A stretch of 64,000 nt of DNA, from the NCBI RefSeq assembly GCF_019879105.1, contig NZ_CP082247.1, positions 558,001-622,000 of the forward strand. The letters are read 5' to 3'. The translations under genes and the position numbers were made by a program. Position 1 is the first letter of the stretch; each line of letters starts with the position of its first letter. Shown piece by piece: positions 9,422 through 18,062 of the stretch. This DNA is from Natrinema sp. SYSU A 869 (lineage in GTDB: Archaea > Halobacteriota > Halobacteria > Halobacteriales > Natrialbaceae). The notes beneath the pieces are model-generated. The model did no database searches, had not been told where the DNA came from, and was given only the letters and a program-made list of their open reading frames with translations.

Positions 9422-9750
9422 AATCAACGAGAAGGTGAGAGGGTGGATTGTCGATCTGAGGAGTCTCACACCGAAAATGTCTATTACTCCGGAAGAGAGG
9501 CACTGTACTGGAAGAATAAGTGAAGGTCTATTTCAATAGGAAGATTTATAATGACTCTCCAAAAACCAAAACCGTACTGGAGCTAGAAGACGCTGAAATG
9601 AGATAGACATTTTAGCAGATCTTAGTAGAGTTACCCCCATTTCGATTCTCTATCTAACTGCTGTTTCCGTTCAAAACGCCGTCGTTGGTATCTCTCTAAC
9701 AGTTATCTATATAATTCCTCTCAAGAAGGTTATCTGTGCCTTTCGCAAAT
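9422..9750. other. Probable DNA unwinding element between the inverted origin boxes
   Basis: The 329-base spacer contains AT-rich tracts (about 9520-9560 and 9690-9735, including TTATCTATATAATTCC) and no convincing gene. In haloarchaeal origins an AT-rich unwinding element flanked by inverted boxes marks the replication start. The position directly upstream of orc1/cdc6 fits. Confidence 0.6.
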
Positions 9751-9776
9751 TCATCTCGCACACGGGGTGTGGGGGT
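9751..9776 (+). repeat. Origin recognition box, right arm (plus orientation)
   Basis: A perfect 26-base inverted partner of 9396-9421, including the G-run after the core. The two face outward from the AT-rich spacer. Confidence 0.8.
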
Positions 9777-9896
9777 CAAACGATCCAAAACAAACTACAT
9801 TCAAGCCGTCAACGCAATAGGATTGACCCGACGGCCAACAATAGTGGGAGACCTACGCCTTTGGACGTGAAAGATGGCAGCCTTTCGGACACGATA

Positions 9897-10089
9897 TTTC
9901 ATTTCGCACACGGGGTGAGGCTCTACTCACTATCTCCAACTGAATCTTCTACTGGTCATCTGCTCTATTTCATATCGCACACGGGTGCCTCTTCCGTTTG
10001 ATTTCGCCCGCGGTTAGATGTCTTTGAAATGACTCCACCTATACTGTGCCTATATCTGGTGAATTCGGAGTGTTTAACATCGCACACGG
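9897..10089 (+). repeat. Three further origin-type boxes upstream of orc1/cdc6
   Basis: Copies lie at 9897-9917 (ATTTCGCACACGGGGTG), 9968-9987 (one G shorter) and 10073-10089 (degenerate, ending CACACGG). All are on the plus strand and lack the long G-run. The last one sits about 12 bases before the orc1 TATA element, so bound initiator could repress its own gene (inference). Confidence 0.7.
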
Positions 10090-10100
10090 TACCCCACATC

Positions 10101-10108
10101 TATTTATG
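10101..10108 (+). promoter_or_regulatory. TATA element of orc1/cdc6
   Basis: TATTTATG lies 23-30 bases before the ATG at 10131, as expected for a leaderless haloarchaeal transcript. This supports the 10131 start over the longer frame beginning at 10029. Confidence 0.6.
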
Positions 10109-10130
10109 GAATGGACTGTATCCCGATAAT

Positions 10131-11477
10131 ATGGCTGACGGCGACGAACAACAGTCTCTCTCACAATCCATTAAAGGCCGTCTTCAAGAGGGGGTCCAGA
10201 ATTCTGTTTTCAAAGACAAAGGACTCCTCGACCCAGATGCCGTCATTGACGAAGACAGAATCGTTGGTCGCGATCAGCAACTGGACGATATTATCACATA
10301 CCTCCGGCCTGCCCTCCAAGGCAATCGCCCTCCGAATATGCTTCTCTACGGCCCATCTGGGACCGGAAAATCACTTATCATCAATGCTGTCTGTCAGCAA
10401 GTTCTAGAGCTGGCAAACGCTCAAGGAGATCGATTCGGCGTAATCAGAGTCAACTGCCAGACGATCAAATCCCACGACCGTGCTGTCTATCGACTCGTCG
10501 AAAGTGCAGCGATCGAGGTCGGCGTCGATCCTGGGGTTCCTGAGAGTGGTGTCTCAACTGACCAGAAACTGAATCGATTTTACGAAATTTTGAGCGAGTA
10601 TTTCGACTCTGTCATTATCATTCTCGACGAGGTGGATCTCCTTGTCGGCCGGCAACGCGAACCAAATGATGAGCCAGCATATTCGAAGTTACTCTATCAA
10701 CTCTCTCGTGCATCTCAGCTAGGCCGAATCGAAGGACACATTTCAGTCGCTGCTCTCACAAATGATCCACGGTTCATGGAGAACCTCGATGGACGAGCAG
10801 AGAGTTCATTCAATCCGCAGGATGTCGTATTCCCGGACTATGATGCGAATCAACTTCAGTCGATTCTGGGACGTCGTCGCGATGCTTACCAGGAGAATGT
10901 CCTCGAGGACGGTATCATTCCTCTCAGTTCGGCGTACGCTGCGCAGGACCACGGTGACGCACGGAAAGCGATTGACCTTTTCCGGAAAGCGGGCGAGATT
11001 GCGGATCGGCAAGGAGAAGATATGGTGCGCGAAGAGCACGTCCGTGGTGCTCAGAAAGAGGCCGAGCGCGACCGTACCTTAACACAGATGCAAGGGCTTT
11101 CGACACAGAAGAAACTCTCACTCTATGCGACTGCCGTTGTCCCTATCCACTCTCACCGAAACCTGAACGCTGTTCCGAGCACTGTTGCGTACCGAGTTTA
11201 TCAGTATATCACTGATATCCTGGATACTGACGAAAAATCGCGCGATTCCTATCTTCGATACATGAGCGAAGCGGAGACCTATAATTTTGTCACGTCAGAT
11301 AAACGAGGACGGGGCTACGGTAGCGGAGTTCATAAGGAATACACGTTCGTTGATGATCCCGAAGTAGTTGCTGAAACACTACAGTCAGATATCCGACTCG
11401 AGGAAGTGGAGCACGACGAGGACTTAGTCAAGTCCGTTGTTAACGCTCAGATCGAGGATTTCTTCGAAGGAGAATAG
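10131..11477 (+). CDS. orc1/cdc6: Orc1/Cdc6 replication initiator
   Basis: The 448-residue AAA+ protein binds origin boxes and starts replication. Walker A is GPSGTGKS (about residues 74-81), Walker B is IIILDEVD (about 162-169), and sensor 2 is in HGDARKAIDLFRKA. The C-terminal winged helix follows, with PSTVAYRVYQYI and GRGYGSGVHKEYTF. The length is normal for the family. The ATG at 10131 follows a well-placed TATA box. Nine copies of one repeat type flank the gene, five upstream (two as an inverted pair) and four downstream, so initiator and origin form one unit. It is probably the active initiator of this replicon. Confidence 0.95.
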   Translation: MADGDEQQSLSQSIKGRLQEGVQNSVFKDKGLLDPDAVIDEDRIVGRDQQLDDIITYLRPALQGNRPPNMLLYGPSGTGKSLIINAVCQQVLELANAQGDRFGVIRVNCQTIKSHDRAVYRLVESAAIEVGVDPGVPESGVSTDQKLNRFYEILSEYFDSVIIILDEVDLLVGRQREPNDEPAYSKLLYQLSRASQLGRIEGHISVAALTNDPRFMENLDGRAESSFNPQDVVFPDYDANQLQSILGRRRDAYQENVLEDGIIPLSSAYAAQDHGDARKAIDLFRKAGEIADRQGEDMVREEHVRGAQKEAERDRTLTQMQGLSTQKKLSLYATAVVPIHSHRNLNAVPSTVAYRVYQYITDILDTDEKSRDSYLRYMSEAETYNFVTSDKRGRGYGSGVHKEYTFVDDPEVVAETLQSDIRLEEVEHDEDLVKSVVNAQIEDFFEGE

Positions 11478-11504
11478 CAGACAGGAAGTTTGACACCGTT
11501 CCGA

Positions 11505-11792
11505 TTTCATATCGCACACAGGATGTGGCCCACTCATGTCAATAGATTATTTAATGGTTATATGACATCAGTACATGATATTTCATCTCTTAAACGGTTC
11601 CCCTCCCCTTCCAACTAATTAGCTTCTATCACCTAATATGTCGTGAAATATACTCTATTCTCGGAAGGATTTTGTGACAGGAGTATTCTCTCTCCGATTT
11701 CACTTTGCACACGGGGTGATTCTTGGTTTAATTCATATCGCACACGGGGCCTGCTTCTTCAAAACCTGAGAATACACTTTGTACACGGGGTG
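11505..11792 (+). repeat. Four origin-type boxes downstream of orc1/cdc6
   Basis: Plus-strand copies lie at 11505-11528, 11698-11718, 11731-11749 and 11772-11792 around the core CATATCGCACACGGGG. The last three are spaced by only 33 and 41 bases. The rest of 11478-11809 is AT-rich and shows no gene. Confidence 0.7.
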
Positions 11793-11809
11793 CTATTCCT
11801 TGAGATAGA

Positions 11810-12133
11810 TTACTCATCTGGATTGACTGGACCTTTGTACTTTGACTTGATTTTCTCGCCCTCTCTCCACTGCCAGTAGTAGTAGCGGTTGTCGTTGATT
11901 TCTTTGATTGTGGTCGTGGCCTTCGACGGGACGTCGTCCGGGAGGTCGTCGGGCCGTTCCTCGACCTTGTCTTCGCCCGACTCTTCCTCAAGACGGGCCT
12001 CACGCTCCTTGTGTTCAGCCAGTTCCTCGGCGTAGTTGGCAGCGTCCCGCAGGCGTTCCGGTGCGAAATCGTTGAGCGTGTTGACTACCTCCGTCGGGAG
12101 GTTCGCCGGTGGGTTCGGTGGTTCATAGGACAT
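11810..12133 (-). CDS. Conserved haloarchaeal protein with C-terminal YYYWQWREG motif
   Basis: The 107-residue protein has a Pro-rich start, a charged helical middle and the ending NRYYYWQWREGEKIKSKYKG. That ending recalls haloarchaeal DUF6788-type proteins that occur beside plasmid genes; no function is established that I know of. Its ATG overlaps the end of the upstream frame (12123) by 11 bases, suggesting translational coupling. Confidence 0.6.
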   Translation of the reverse strand: MSYEPPNPPANLPTEVVNTLNDFAPERLRDAANYAEELAEHKEREARLEEESGEDKVEERPDDLPDDVPSKATTTIKEINDNRYYYWQWREGEKIKSKYKGPVNPDE

Positions 12134-12257
12134 CGGCTGCTCTTGTGTTAACCAACAGGAGACGCCAATCCATAATTTTGTTGGTTAAGATGATGGCGTC
12201 GGTTCCCGTATCCGCTGGCTGTAACACTACTTGAAAATATTCGCCACTGTCGAATGT
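12123..12257 (-). pseudogene. 3' end of the gene coupled to the YYYWQW protein
   Basis: The frame FDSGEYFQVVLQPADTGTD to WRLLLVNTRAADVL ends inside the start region of the next gene. Upstream of about 12257 the sequence belongs to a plus-strand HTH remnant, so this gene has lost its 5' part. It was probably the first gene of a two-gene unit. Confidence 0.4.
12148..12188. repeat. Inverted repeat TTAACCAAC, 23-base spacer
   Basis: TTAACCAAC (12148-12156) and GTTGGTTAA (12180-12188) are perfect arms with a 23-base spacer. The same arms with the same spacing occur at 28519-28561. This copy lies inside the coding frame just above. Confidence 0.5.
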
Positions 12258-13093
12258 AGCGACACAATCTGCGGGATCGCGACGAAGCTCGACCACAGCG
12301 AGAGCTACCTCTCCCATGCCGTCGCGAACCTCGTCGAGAAGGGCCTCGTCTACACGAAACGTGACGGTCGCCGAAGCCGGTCGTTCCCTCAGATGCGTGG
12401 ACGGTCGAAGTCTACTAGGACCTCCTCGAGCTGTTAACCGACAAGGCTCTCGAGGAGACTCTACTACCTCAACTAACCACGAATCGTCTCCGAAATCGGT
12501 GAGCGGGGTGACAACTCCTGTAACACCATCAACCCTCAAGCGACTCCGCGACCATGGTCTCGTCGGCACAGACGACGAACGCTACGACTTCAACGGTGAC
12601 TTCGACCGACTACACGAGTTCGCACACGAACTGGCGTACTTTCCACCGACAGCGCCTAAAAGAGATCGCCCCGAACGGGACGATTCTCTAGGAGGACCAC
12701 GACGAATTTCTCACCTGGACAGAGACGGAGATCGAGGCGGAGTACTTCCACGAAACTGGCATCGTTCGGTTCGCGGCGTTCGATCTCCAGTTTCTGCTAA
12801 TCCGCCACCGCTACTACCTCTACTCCGAGGACGTGGAGGAACTTTCGCCGGCGGAACTCTGTTGTCTCACGTTACTGATCAACGACAATACCCGCCACTG
12901 CTCGTACTGTCTCCTATTGCTCAACCACGTCAAGGTCGACGAGAACGACCTTCAAGAGCAAGCGACGAACTACGGACTCGAAGACGAAATCGACACCCTG
13001 CTCCAGCACCTCGAAACACAAGGAGAGATCGACGATGACCGCCTCCCCGAGTGGGACGAGTTCCAGGAGCTGACGGCTGACTCTACTGTTTAG
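12231..13093 (+). pseudogene. Haloarchaeal HTH regulator-like protein, multiply frameshifted
   Basis: Successive frames read CGIATKLDHSESYLSHAVAN (HTH), then LKRLRDHGLVGTDDERYDFN (second winged helix), then YFHETGIVRFAAFDLQFLL and QATNYGLEDEIDTLLQHLE, ending DEWDEFQEL-like at TAG 13093. A TAG interrupts the third frame near 12691. The order matches a two-HTH haloarchaeal protein of about 300 residues seen near IS elements. The 5' end is cut by the neighbouring remnant. Confidence 0.6.
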
Positions 13094-13172
13094 TGAAAAG
13101 GCAGTTACCGTACTTCCTGATAGATTCCCGCGCCTAATCGATGATCAAAGCCGAACAGTCTCAACTGCAACC
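13083..13172 (+). pseudogene. Short TrmB-type regulator fragment
   Basis: Thirty codons read SEKAVTVLPDRFPRLID and further residues, matching SEKVVTELPDRFPRLID in the intact TrmB protein at 2335-3141. It begins where the HTH remnant ends, so a recombination joined the two. The rest of the regulator is gone. Confidence 0.6.
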
Positions 13173-13389
13173 AAGTATAGCACGAGAAAAACGCCGAATA
13201 AGAATCGAAGTTGAAACTTTCCTTTCGAATGGTAGTGTGTCGATCAGTGGGGTACTATCAAAGATCACTGGCTATAGGGTGTATACTGATCGGTGTGAAT
13301 ACCATGTGGTAGAATAGCATTTAGTAATACAGGTATCATATCATACCTTAATCTAATTTATATGCTCTCAGCGAATAGGTTGAGGTAGT

Positions 13390-13713
13390 ATGGTCGAGCA
13401 AACCATAATTGACCGCCTCGAGAAAGAGGTTGATGTTCTCAATCGGCATTTAGAGGTATTCGTACTCGTTTGGCAGGCTGAACCAATTGGCATCGTCAAG
13501 TTATCTAATCGGACTGGTCTCCCGCATCACAAGATTCGATACTCGCTGCGCGTTCTTGAGGAAGAAGACATCATCGAACCGTGTCCAACAGGTGCAATGA
13601 CGACGGATCACGCTCAGCAATTCGTCGAGACGCTAAATAATGAGCTGACAGCAGTGATCGACACGTTAGGCGGTCTGAAGATTTCCGAGTCAGAGGAGAT
13701 TCAATCGGCATGA
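13390..13713 (+). CDS. Winged-helix protein coupled to tyrosyl-tRNA synthetase
   Basis: The 107-residue protein has an N-terminal helix and a winged-helix core (EPIGIVKLSNRTGLPHHKIRYSLRVLEEEDII), then a C-terminal helix. A TATA-like TTTATATG lies about 25 bases before the ATG. Its stop overlaps the tyrS start by four bases (ATGA), so the two are translated together. It may control expression of the synthetase or of itself. The gap 13173-13389 is AT-rich promoter sequence. Confidence 0.7.
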   Translation: MVEQTIIDRLEKEVDVLNRHLEVFVLVWQAEPIGIVKLSNRTGLPHHKIRYSLRVLEEEDIIEPCPTGAMTTDHAQQFVETLNNELTAVIDTLGGLKISESEEIQSA

Positions 13714-14693
13714 ATACCTACGAGTTACTCACGCGGAATACGGAAGAAGTCGTCACCGAGCAAGAGGTACGTGAACTCGCCGATGACCTCGCAGACAAAC
13801 GAGTCTACGTTGGCTACGAACCGTTCGGTGTCCTCCATCTCGGCCACCTTCTGACGGCGAACAAACTCATCGACCTGCAGGACGCAGGGATGGATGTCGT
13901 CATCCTGCTTGCAGACGTTCACGCACATCTCAACGGGAAGGGCAGTTTCGAGGAGATTCACGAGACAGCGGAGCGAATGAAGACACAGTTCGTCGCATAC
14001 GGTCTCGACGAAGACAAGACCGAATACGTCTACGGGTCCGAGTTCCAACTCGAAGTGTACTACTCGCTCGATCTGCACGAACTCGGCGTCTCGATGACGC
14101 TCAACCGCGCCCAGCGAGCGGTCGCCGAACTCCAGAGCGGCAAAACTGCAACGGTGAGCCACACAGTGTACCCATTGATGCAGGTACTCGATTTCGAGTT
14201 CCTCGGTATCGACCTCGCCGTCGGCGGAACCGATCAACGGAAAGTCCACATGCTCGCCCGAGAAAAACTGCCGGAGTTGGGATACGAGGCGCGACCGTGT
14301 TTGCACACGCCCATCCTCGCCGATCTCGAAACTGGCGAGGGCAAGATGTCGTCAAGCGAGGGAACGACGATCTCCATGGAAGACTCTACTGCAGACATTG
14401 AGCGGAAGATCGAGTCGGCATTTTGTCCCCCAACTCGTGATCCTGAAGGAAACCGTGAGAATCCCGTCCTTCAGTTGTTCGAGTATTACGTGTTTCCGCG
14501 ATTCGAGTCGGTGACCGTGAGACGGCCCGAAAAGTACGGTGGAAATCGCATGTACGAGTGCTACGACGATCTTGCAGCAGCGCTCGAAACAGGAGAACTT
14601 CATCCAGCAGATGCAAAAGAGACAGCTGCTTGCTATCTTGACGAATTAATCTCTCTAGGTCGTAAGAAACTCCGCGATCTTACGAGCAAATAA
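13710..14693 (+). CDS. tyrS: Tyrosyl-tRNA synthetase, accessory copy
   Basis: The 327-residue archaeal-type class I enzyme should charge tRNA-Tyr with tyrosine. HLGH (residues 43-46) and KMSSS (212-216) are the class I signatures. Tyr154, Gln158 and Asp161 in VYPLMQVLD match tyrosine-binding positions of archaeal TyrRS. The usual EPSG before the HIGH motif is EPFG here. The setting between remnants, and the coupling to a winged-helix gene, suggest this is an extra copy and not the housekeeping enzyme, perhaps for resistance to a tyrosine analogue or inhibitor (inference). Confidence 0.9.
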   Translation: MNTYELLTRNTEEVVTEQEVRELADDLADKRVYVGYEPFGVLHLGHLLTANKLIDLQDAGMDVVILLADVHAHLNGKGSFEEIHETAERMKTQFVAYGLDEDKTEYVYGSEFQLEVYYSLDLHELGVSMTLNRAQRAVAELQSGKTATVSHTVYPLMQVLDFEFLGIDLAVGGTDQRKVHMLAREKLPELGYEARPCLHTPILADLETGEGKMSSSEGTTISMEDSTADIERKIESAFCPPTRDPEGNRENPVLQLFEYYVFPRFESVTVRRPEKYGGNRMYECYDDLAAALETGELHPADAKETAACYLDELISLGRKKLRDLTSK

Positions 14694-14870
14694 GTCAAAA
14701 TCGGTCAGTCCGCATCCTCTTATGCGGTCACTGTCGGCGTATCTTCTGTGAAAGAATACGACTTCGCCGAGGCTAGGGACCGATGTGATAGGCTGGGTGG
14801 TTGTAGGGAGCAAGCGGTGATTATTGAGTAATACGAAATATAAGACCCCTAGTCAAGAAGACTGGAAGAG

Positions 14871-15441
14871 ATGACTATTGCTAATATGGATTTGTTGGAT
14901 TTGCATGTAGTTTGCAATGAGGTCGATCCAGAGTGTAAATACCACTGTGACGCATTGGCAGCGCAGTTTCCCGCCGACTAGGAGATCGATTTTGTGGCAG
15001 GCGAACGTGTCTCCCTTGATGAGGCAGACGGGGTCGTCTTGACCGGTAGCACGGCTGCCGTCTACGAATCCGACAGTCGTTCATGGATCCCTCGGTATCT
15101 GTTTCGGCCATCAAGTGGTTAATTCGGCCCTCGGTGGCACTGTCGAAGAAGTCGGAATGACTGCGACACTTGTAGAGGCGACTCTGTCCGACGACTCGCT
15201 GTTTGACGGTATCGATCCAGTTGTCGTCTCCCTCCATAGTGACGTCATGACGGAACCGGGGAAGGATATGGAGATCATCGCGTCAGCCGATCACGCTCGC
15301 CTGTTCGGTTCTCGTCACCAGACCGCACCGCTGTGGACTGTTCAGTTCCATTCAGAGATCATAGCCTCACACCGTGACAAGCTCGTCAACGACTTCGACC
15401 CAATGGAACTATGCGTCGCATTCGAGACGAACCATCTGTAA
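14871..15441 (+). pseudogene. Broken paralogue of the class I glutamine amidotransferase
   Basis: This copy matches the gene at 1411-2079 along most of its length, including both possible starts and the promoter (AAATATAA at 14836-14843). It has a TAG in place of one codon near 14980 and a 50-base deletion that removes the residues before the catalytic Cys and shifts the frame. Its C-terminus is replaced by unrelated sequence after NDF. It cannot make an active enzyme. Confidence 0.9.
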
Positions 15442-15472
15442 AGGAGAGAGGCGGCACGGTTTTGTGGTGTCC

Positions 15473-15850
15473 ATACCAAAAATCGACCGCCTCAGCAGGT
15501 ATAGCGACTGAATCGATTTGAGTTTTGTGGAGAGAGACCGGACACCGCGTCAGCTGATGGGGCTCGGTATTCGACTCCATCTTGCTGGCCTCTCACTTTT
15601 GAATACCGTTCGAGAATTGGAGAAGTTTGGTGTCGAACACAGTCACAAGGCAGTCCATGACTGGGTTCACAAGTGCTATCTACAGCCGGCAGATGATGAG
15701 GGGCCGAATCACGTCGCGCTCGACAAGACGGTGATTCCACTCGACGAATATCGCTATTGGCTGTACACTGCTGTCGACCCAGAAACGAACTCGCGGCACT
15801 GTACAGCAACAAATGGAGCGTCGAGGCCATCATTCAAGAAGAATAATGAA
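15473..15850 (+). pseudogene. IS6-type transposase, N-terminal fragment
   Basis: The frame reads IDRLSRYSD, a TGA where Trp is expected, then VERDRTPRQLMGLGIRLHL and DWVHKCYLQPADD, with one catalytic Asp region (NHVALDKTVI) before it diverges after DPETN. The start is ATA instead of ATG. The following 60 bases come from another source. A dead haloarchaeal IS6-like transposase. Confidence 0.7.
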
Positions 15851-15861
15851 TTAGCGACGAT

Positions 15862-15893
15862 CCGGCCCGGCTGACGGTGTTCAGCCGGGCCGG
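15862..15893. repeat. Perfect 13-bp stem hairpin
   Basis: CCGGCCCGGCTGA and its exact complement flank a six-base loop. No T-run follows, so it is not a simple terminator. It lies beside the IS6 remnant and could be a transposon-end structure. The stretch 15894-16209 is AT-rich with no gene seen. Confidence 0.7.
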
Positions 15894-16209
15894 GAGCGCC
15901 AATAGTGAGTGGCAACGCTCTTGATCACCGAATTCTTAGGCTGCTTTCGTCCTATTCAAGAAAAATACTAGACCTACGACTATAGATACTAAAAGAATGT
16001 TCATCACTGACCGAAATCATTGCCCTTCCAAAATAGTATTTATACTATATTTATGGATTATGTATATGAGACACTCATCCGTCTAGGATTACATACATAT
16101 GGTTGTAAATAGAGGTCCAGTGAAGTACACTATATCGAAACCGCAGAATCAATAAGCTCATCAACCACTAATTACCATTCTCCAAACGAGGCCAATAGAT
16201 ATTTCAACG

Positions 16210-16707
16210 ATGCCGGAGGAGATACACGCAATGCTACCAAGTGACAAGATAGATGTAGCCGTGGTTGGTGCAGGGATGGCCGGCCTTTCGGCTGCACGTC
16301 GACTCGCTCGTGAAGGATACGACGTTCATGTACTCGAAGCACGTAATCGAGTTGGTGGACGCGTGAAAAGCGAAACCGTGATTGATGATTACACGATTGA
16401 TTTAGGCGCGCAATGGATTGGTCCGAGTCAGGATCGGATTCACAACCTTATCGAAGAATACGGGATCGATACTTTTGAAGAGTACACAGATGGCACCGCT
16501 ACGCTCGAAACAGCTAATGGTGTATATGAACACGAGGTAGATCCATTTCACGGACTACCGGATGAGGACGAACAAGAGTTAACAGATACTATCAATAAAA
16601 TCAACACGTTCGCGAGTGAAGTTCCGTTAGAGAGACCGCATGAGGCACCGAGAGCGGAGGAGTGGGATTCCTTTACTGTCGGTAGTTCCCATCGAATCAG
16701 AAGTTAG
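16210..16707 (+). pseudogene. Flavin monoamine oxidase-like protein, 3'-truncated
   Basis: About 155 N-terminal residues of an FAD amine oxidase remain: DVAVVGAGMAGLSAARRLA, LEARNRVGGRV and LGAQWIGPSQDRI. These bind FAD and part of the substrate site. Full proteins of the family have about 450 residues. The frame ends where the ISH3-family element begins at about 16712, and no remainder is found on the other side, so the 3' two thirds were lost and not simply split. Confidence 0.85.
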
Positions 16708-16711
16708 TCAA

Positions 16712-18062
16712 GACTGATGAGGTTAGATTCTCAGGAAGCGTCTGAATGGGTATATGAAGTGCCTCTACCATCCAGACACCGTTCTTACGGCCTCTGACCT
16801 TGAAACCTTAGCGCTTGATCTCCTCTCTGAGATCCCGATTCCCGGAGTCGAAGGCTGCGGCTTCGACTCCGGGATTATCCGACAGACGCTCCTCCAGGCC
16901 GCTGTCGATCAGAAATCCATCAAGGCTGTCACTGATACCACTCGTGGAACATACTCCGATGACTACACGCTTGCCCAACTTCACACGGTCCCGCCTGCTG
17001 AACTCGAAGCAATCGCTAACCGCCTTCTCTGTCAGCAGGCGGCGATGATCCTCGGCGCTGGGCCGAGGATCATCTGCCTCGACTTCGTCGATATCCATTA
17101 TCATGGCTGTCCACACGCTGAACCTGGCGTAATTTGTCACACGAAGCCTCGCGATGGCACCGGGAGGTGCCATCGCTACCTTGCTGGATTCGTTCTTTGC
17201 CGGGCCAAACCACTGGTCGTCGCAGTCACACCCGTTCGTGGTGATGAACCGAAGAGCGACGCGGTCGAGCGAGTGCTCGACCACGTCGCGGCCCTCCCCT
17301 TTGATGTCGCTGGCGTTCTTGCCGATCGTGGGTTCTACGACGGAACGTCGATCGAGCGACTGAATGCAGTCGCATCAGTCGCTCTTCCAGTCGTGCGGCG
17401 CGGAAAACAGATGGCGGAGAAACTCGACACGACGGTGTCCTACTGGACGGAGTACGTGATGTACGAGGGGAGCGAGCGGGAACTACGCTTCCCGCTCGCG
17501 GTCTGTGTCTCCTACCAGCAGGGCAATCGAGGCAAACACGGCTTGCTCGTTCGGGCGTACGTGGCGTGCGATCTGACCGATCGCACGCCGAAAGATGTCG
17601 AAGCACTCTACCAGAAGCGCTCAGCGATCGAGACAGCTTTCCGAACGATGCATGAAGCGCGTGCACGAACCAGCACGACTGATCCAGTCGTGCGGCTGTT
17701 GTTCGTTCTGGTGAGCTTCCTGTTGCGGAATCTCTGGGTGATCGTTCGGTGGGGCGTGCTCGCCACGCCGCAGCGCGGCGGGCGAGCACTGCCTGTCTGG
17801 TTCCGGTTCGAGGTCTTCCGCGAGTGGATTGATCACGCACTCGACGACACGTTACGGCGGAAATGGGAAGCACCGACGAACTGTACCGGGATTCCGGCGA
17901 CCTATAGCCAGCTGGACGCGGGCTGAGACCGCCCGCGTCCAGCGGCAACCCTGTAGCGGAGCGACGGCCTCGCATCGTGTCTGGCGCGATGGCTCTCTCA
18001 CTGTCGTGAGATCGCCGTTTGAGCGTGCCGCAGTGAGTCACTCGGTCTAATCTCTTTCAGTC
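16712..18062 (+). mobile_element. ISH3-family insertion sequence
   Basis: The element carries one transposase gene. Imperfect terminal inverted repeats start GACTGA at 16712 and, read on the minus strand, GACTGAAAGAGATTAGA at 18062. The flanking bases show no target duplication, and the genes on the two sides differ (amine oxidase, ion channel), so it has probably taken part in a deletion or recombination. The ends are estimated by eye. Confidence 0.75.
16754..17926 (+). CDS. ISH3-family transposase
   Basis: The 390-residue DDE transposase appears intact, with Asp in CLDFVDIHYHG, Asp in GVLADRGFYDG and Glu in the C-terminal KRSAIETAFRTMH. The hydrophobic VVRLLFVLVSFLLRNLW segment follows, as in ISH3-family proteins. 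The gene is packed with perfect inverted repeats of 9-14 bp (listed under findings), the last one spanning the stop codon (17911-17943). Confidence 0.85.
   Translation: MKCLYHPDTVLTASDLETLALDLLSEIPIPGVEGCGFDSGIIRQTLLQAAVDQKSIKAVTDTTRGTYSDDYTLAQLHTVPPAELEAIANRLLCQQAAMILGAGPRIICLDFVDIHYHGCPHAEPGVICHTKPRDGTGRCHRYLAGFVLCRAKPLVVAVTPVRGDEPKSDAVERVLDHVAALPFDVAGVLADRGFYDGTSIERLNAVASVALPVVRRGKQMAEKLDTTVSYWTEYVMYEGSERELRFPLAVCVSYQQGNRGKHGLLVRAYVACDLTDRTPKDVEALYQKRSAIETAFRTMHEARARTSTTDPVVRLLFVLVSFLLRNLWVIVRWGVLATPQRGGRALPVWFRFEVFREWIDHALDDTLRRKWEAPTNCTGIPATYSQLDAG

Noticed and set aside
17226-18041. Minus-strand open frame of 271 codons in the ISH3-family element
   Set aside because: Antisense to the transposase; Arg/Ser-rich, no DDE or other motif.
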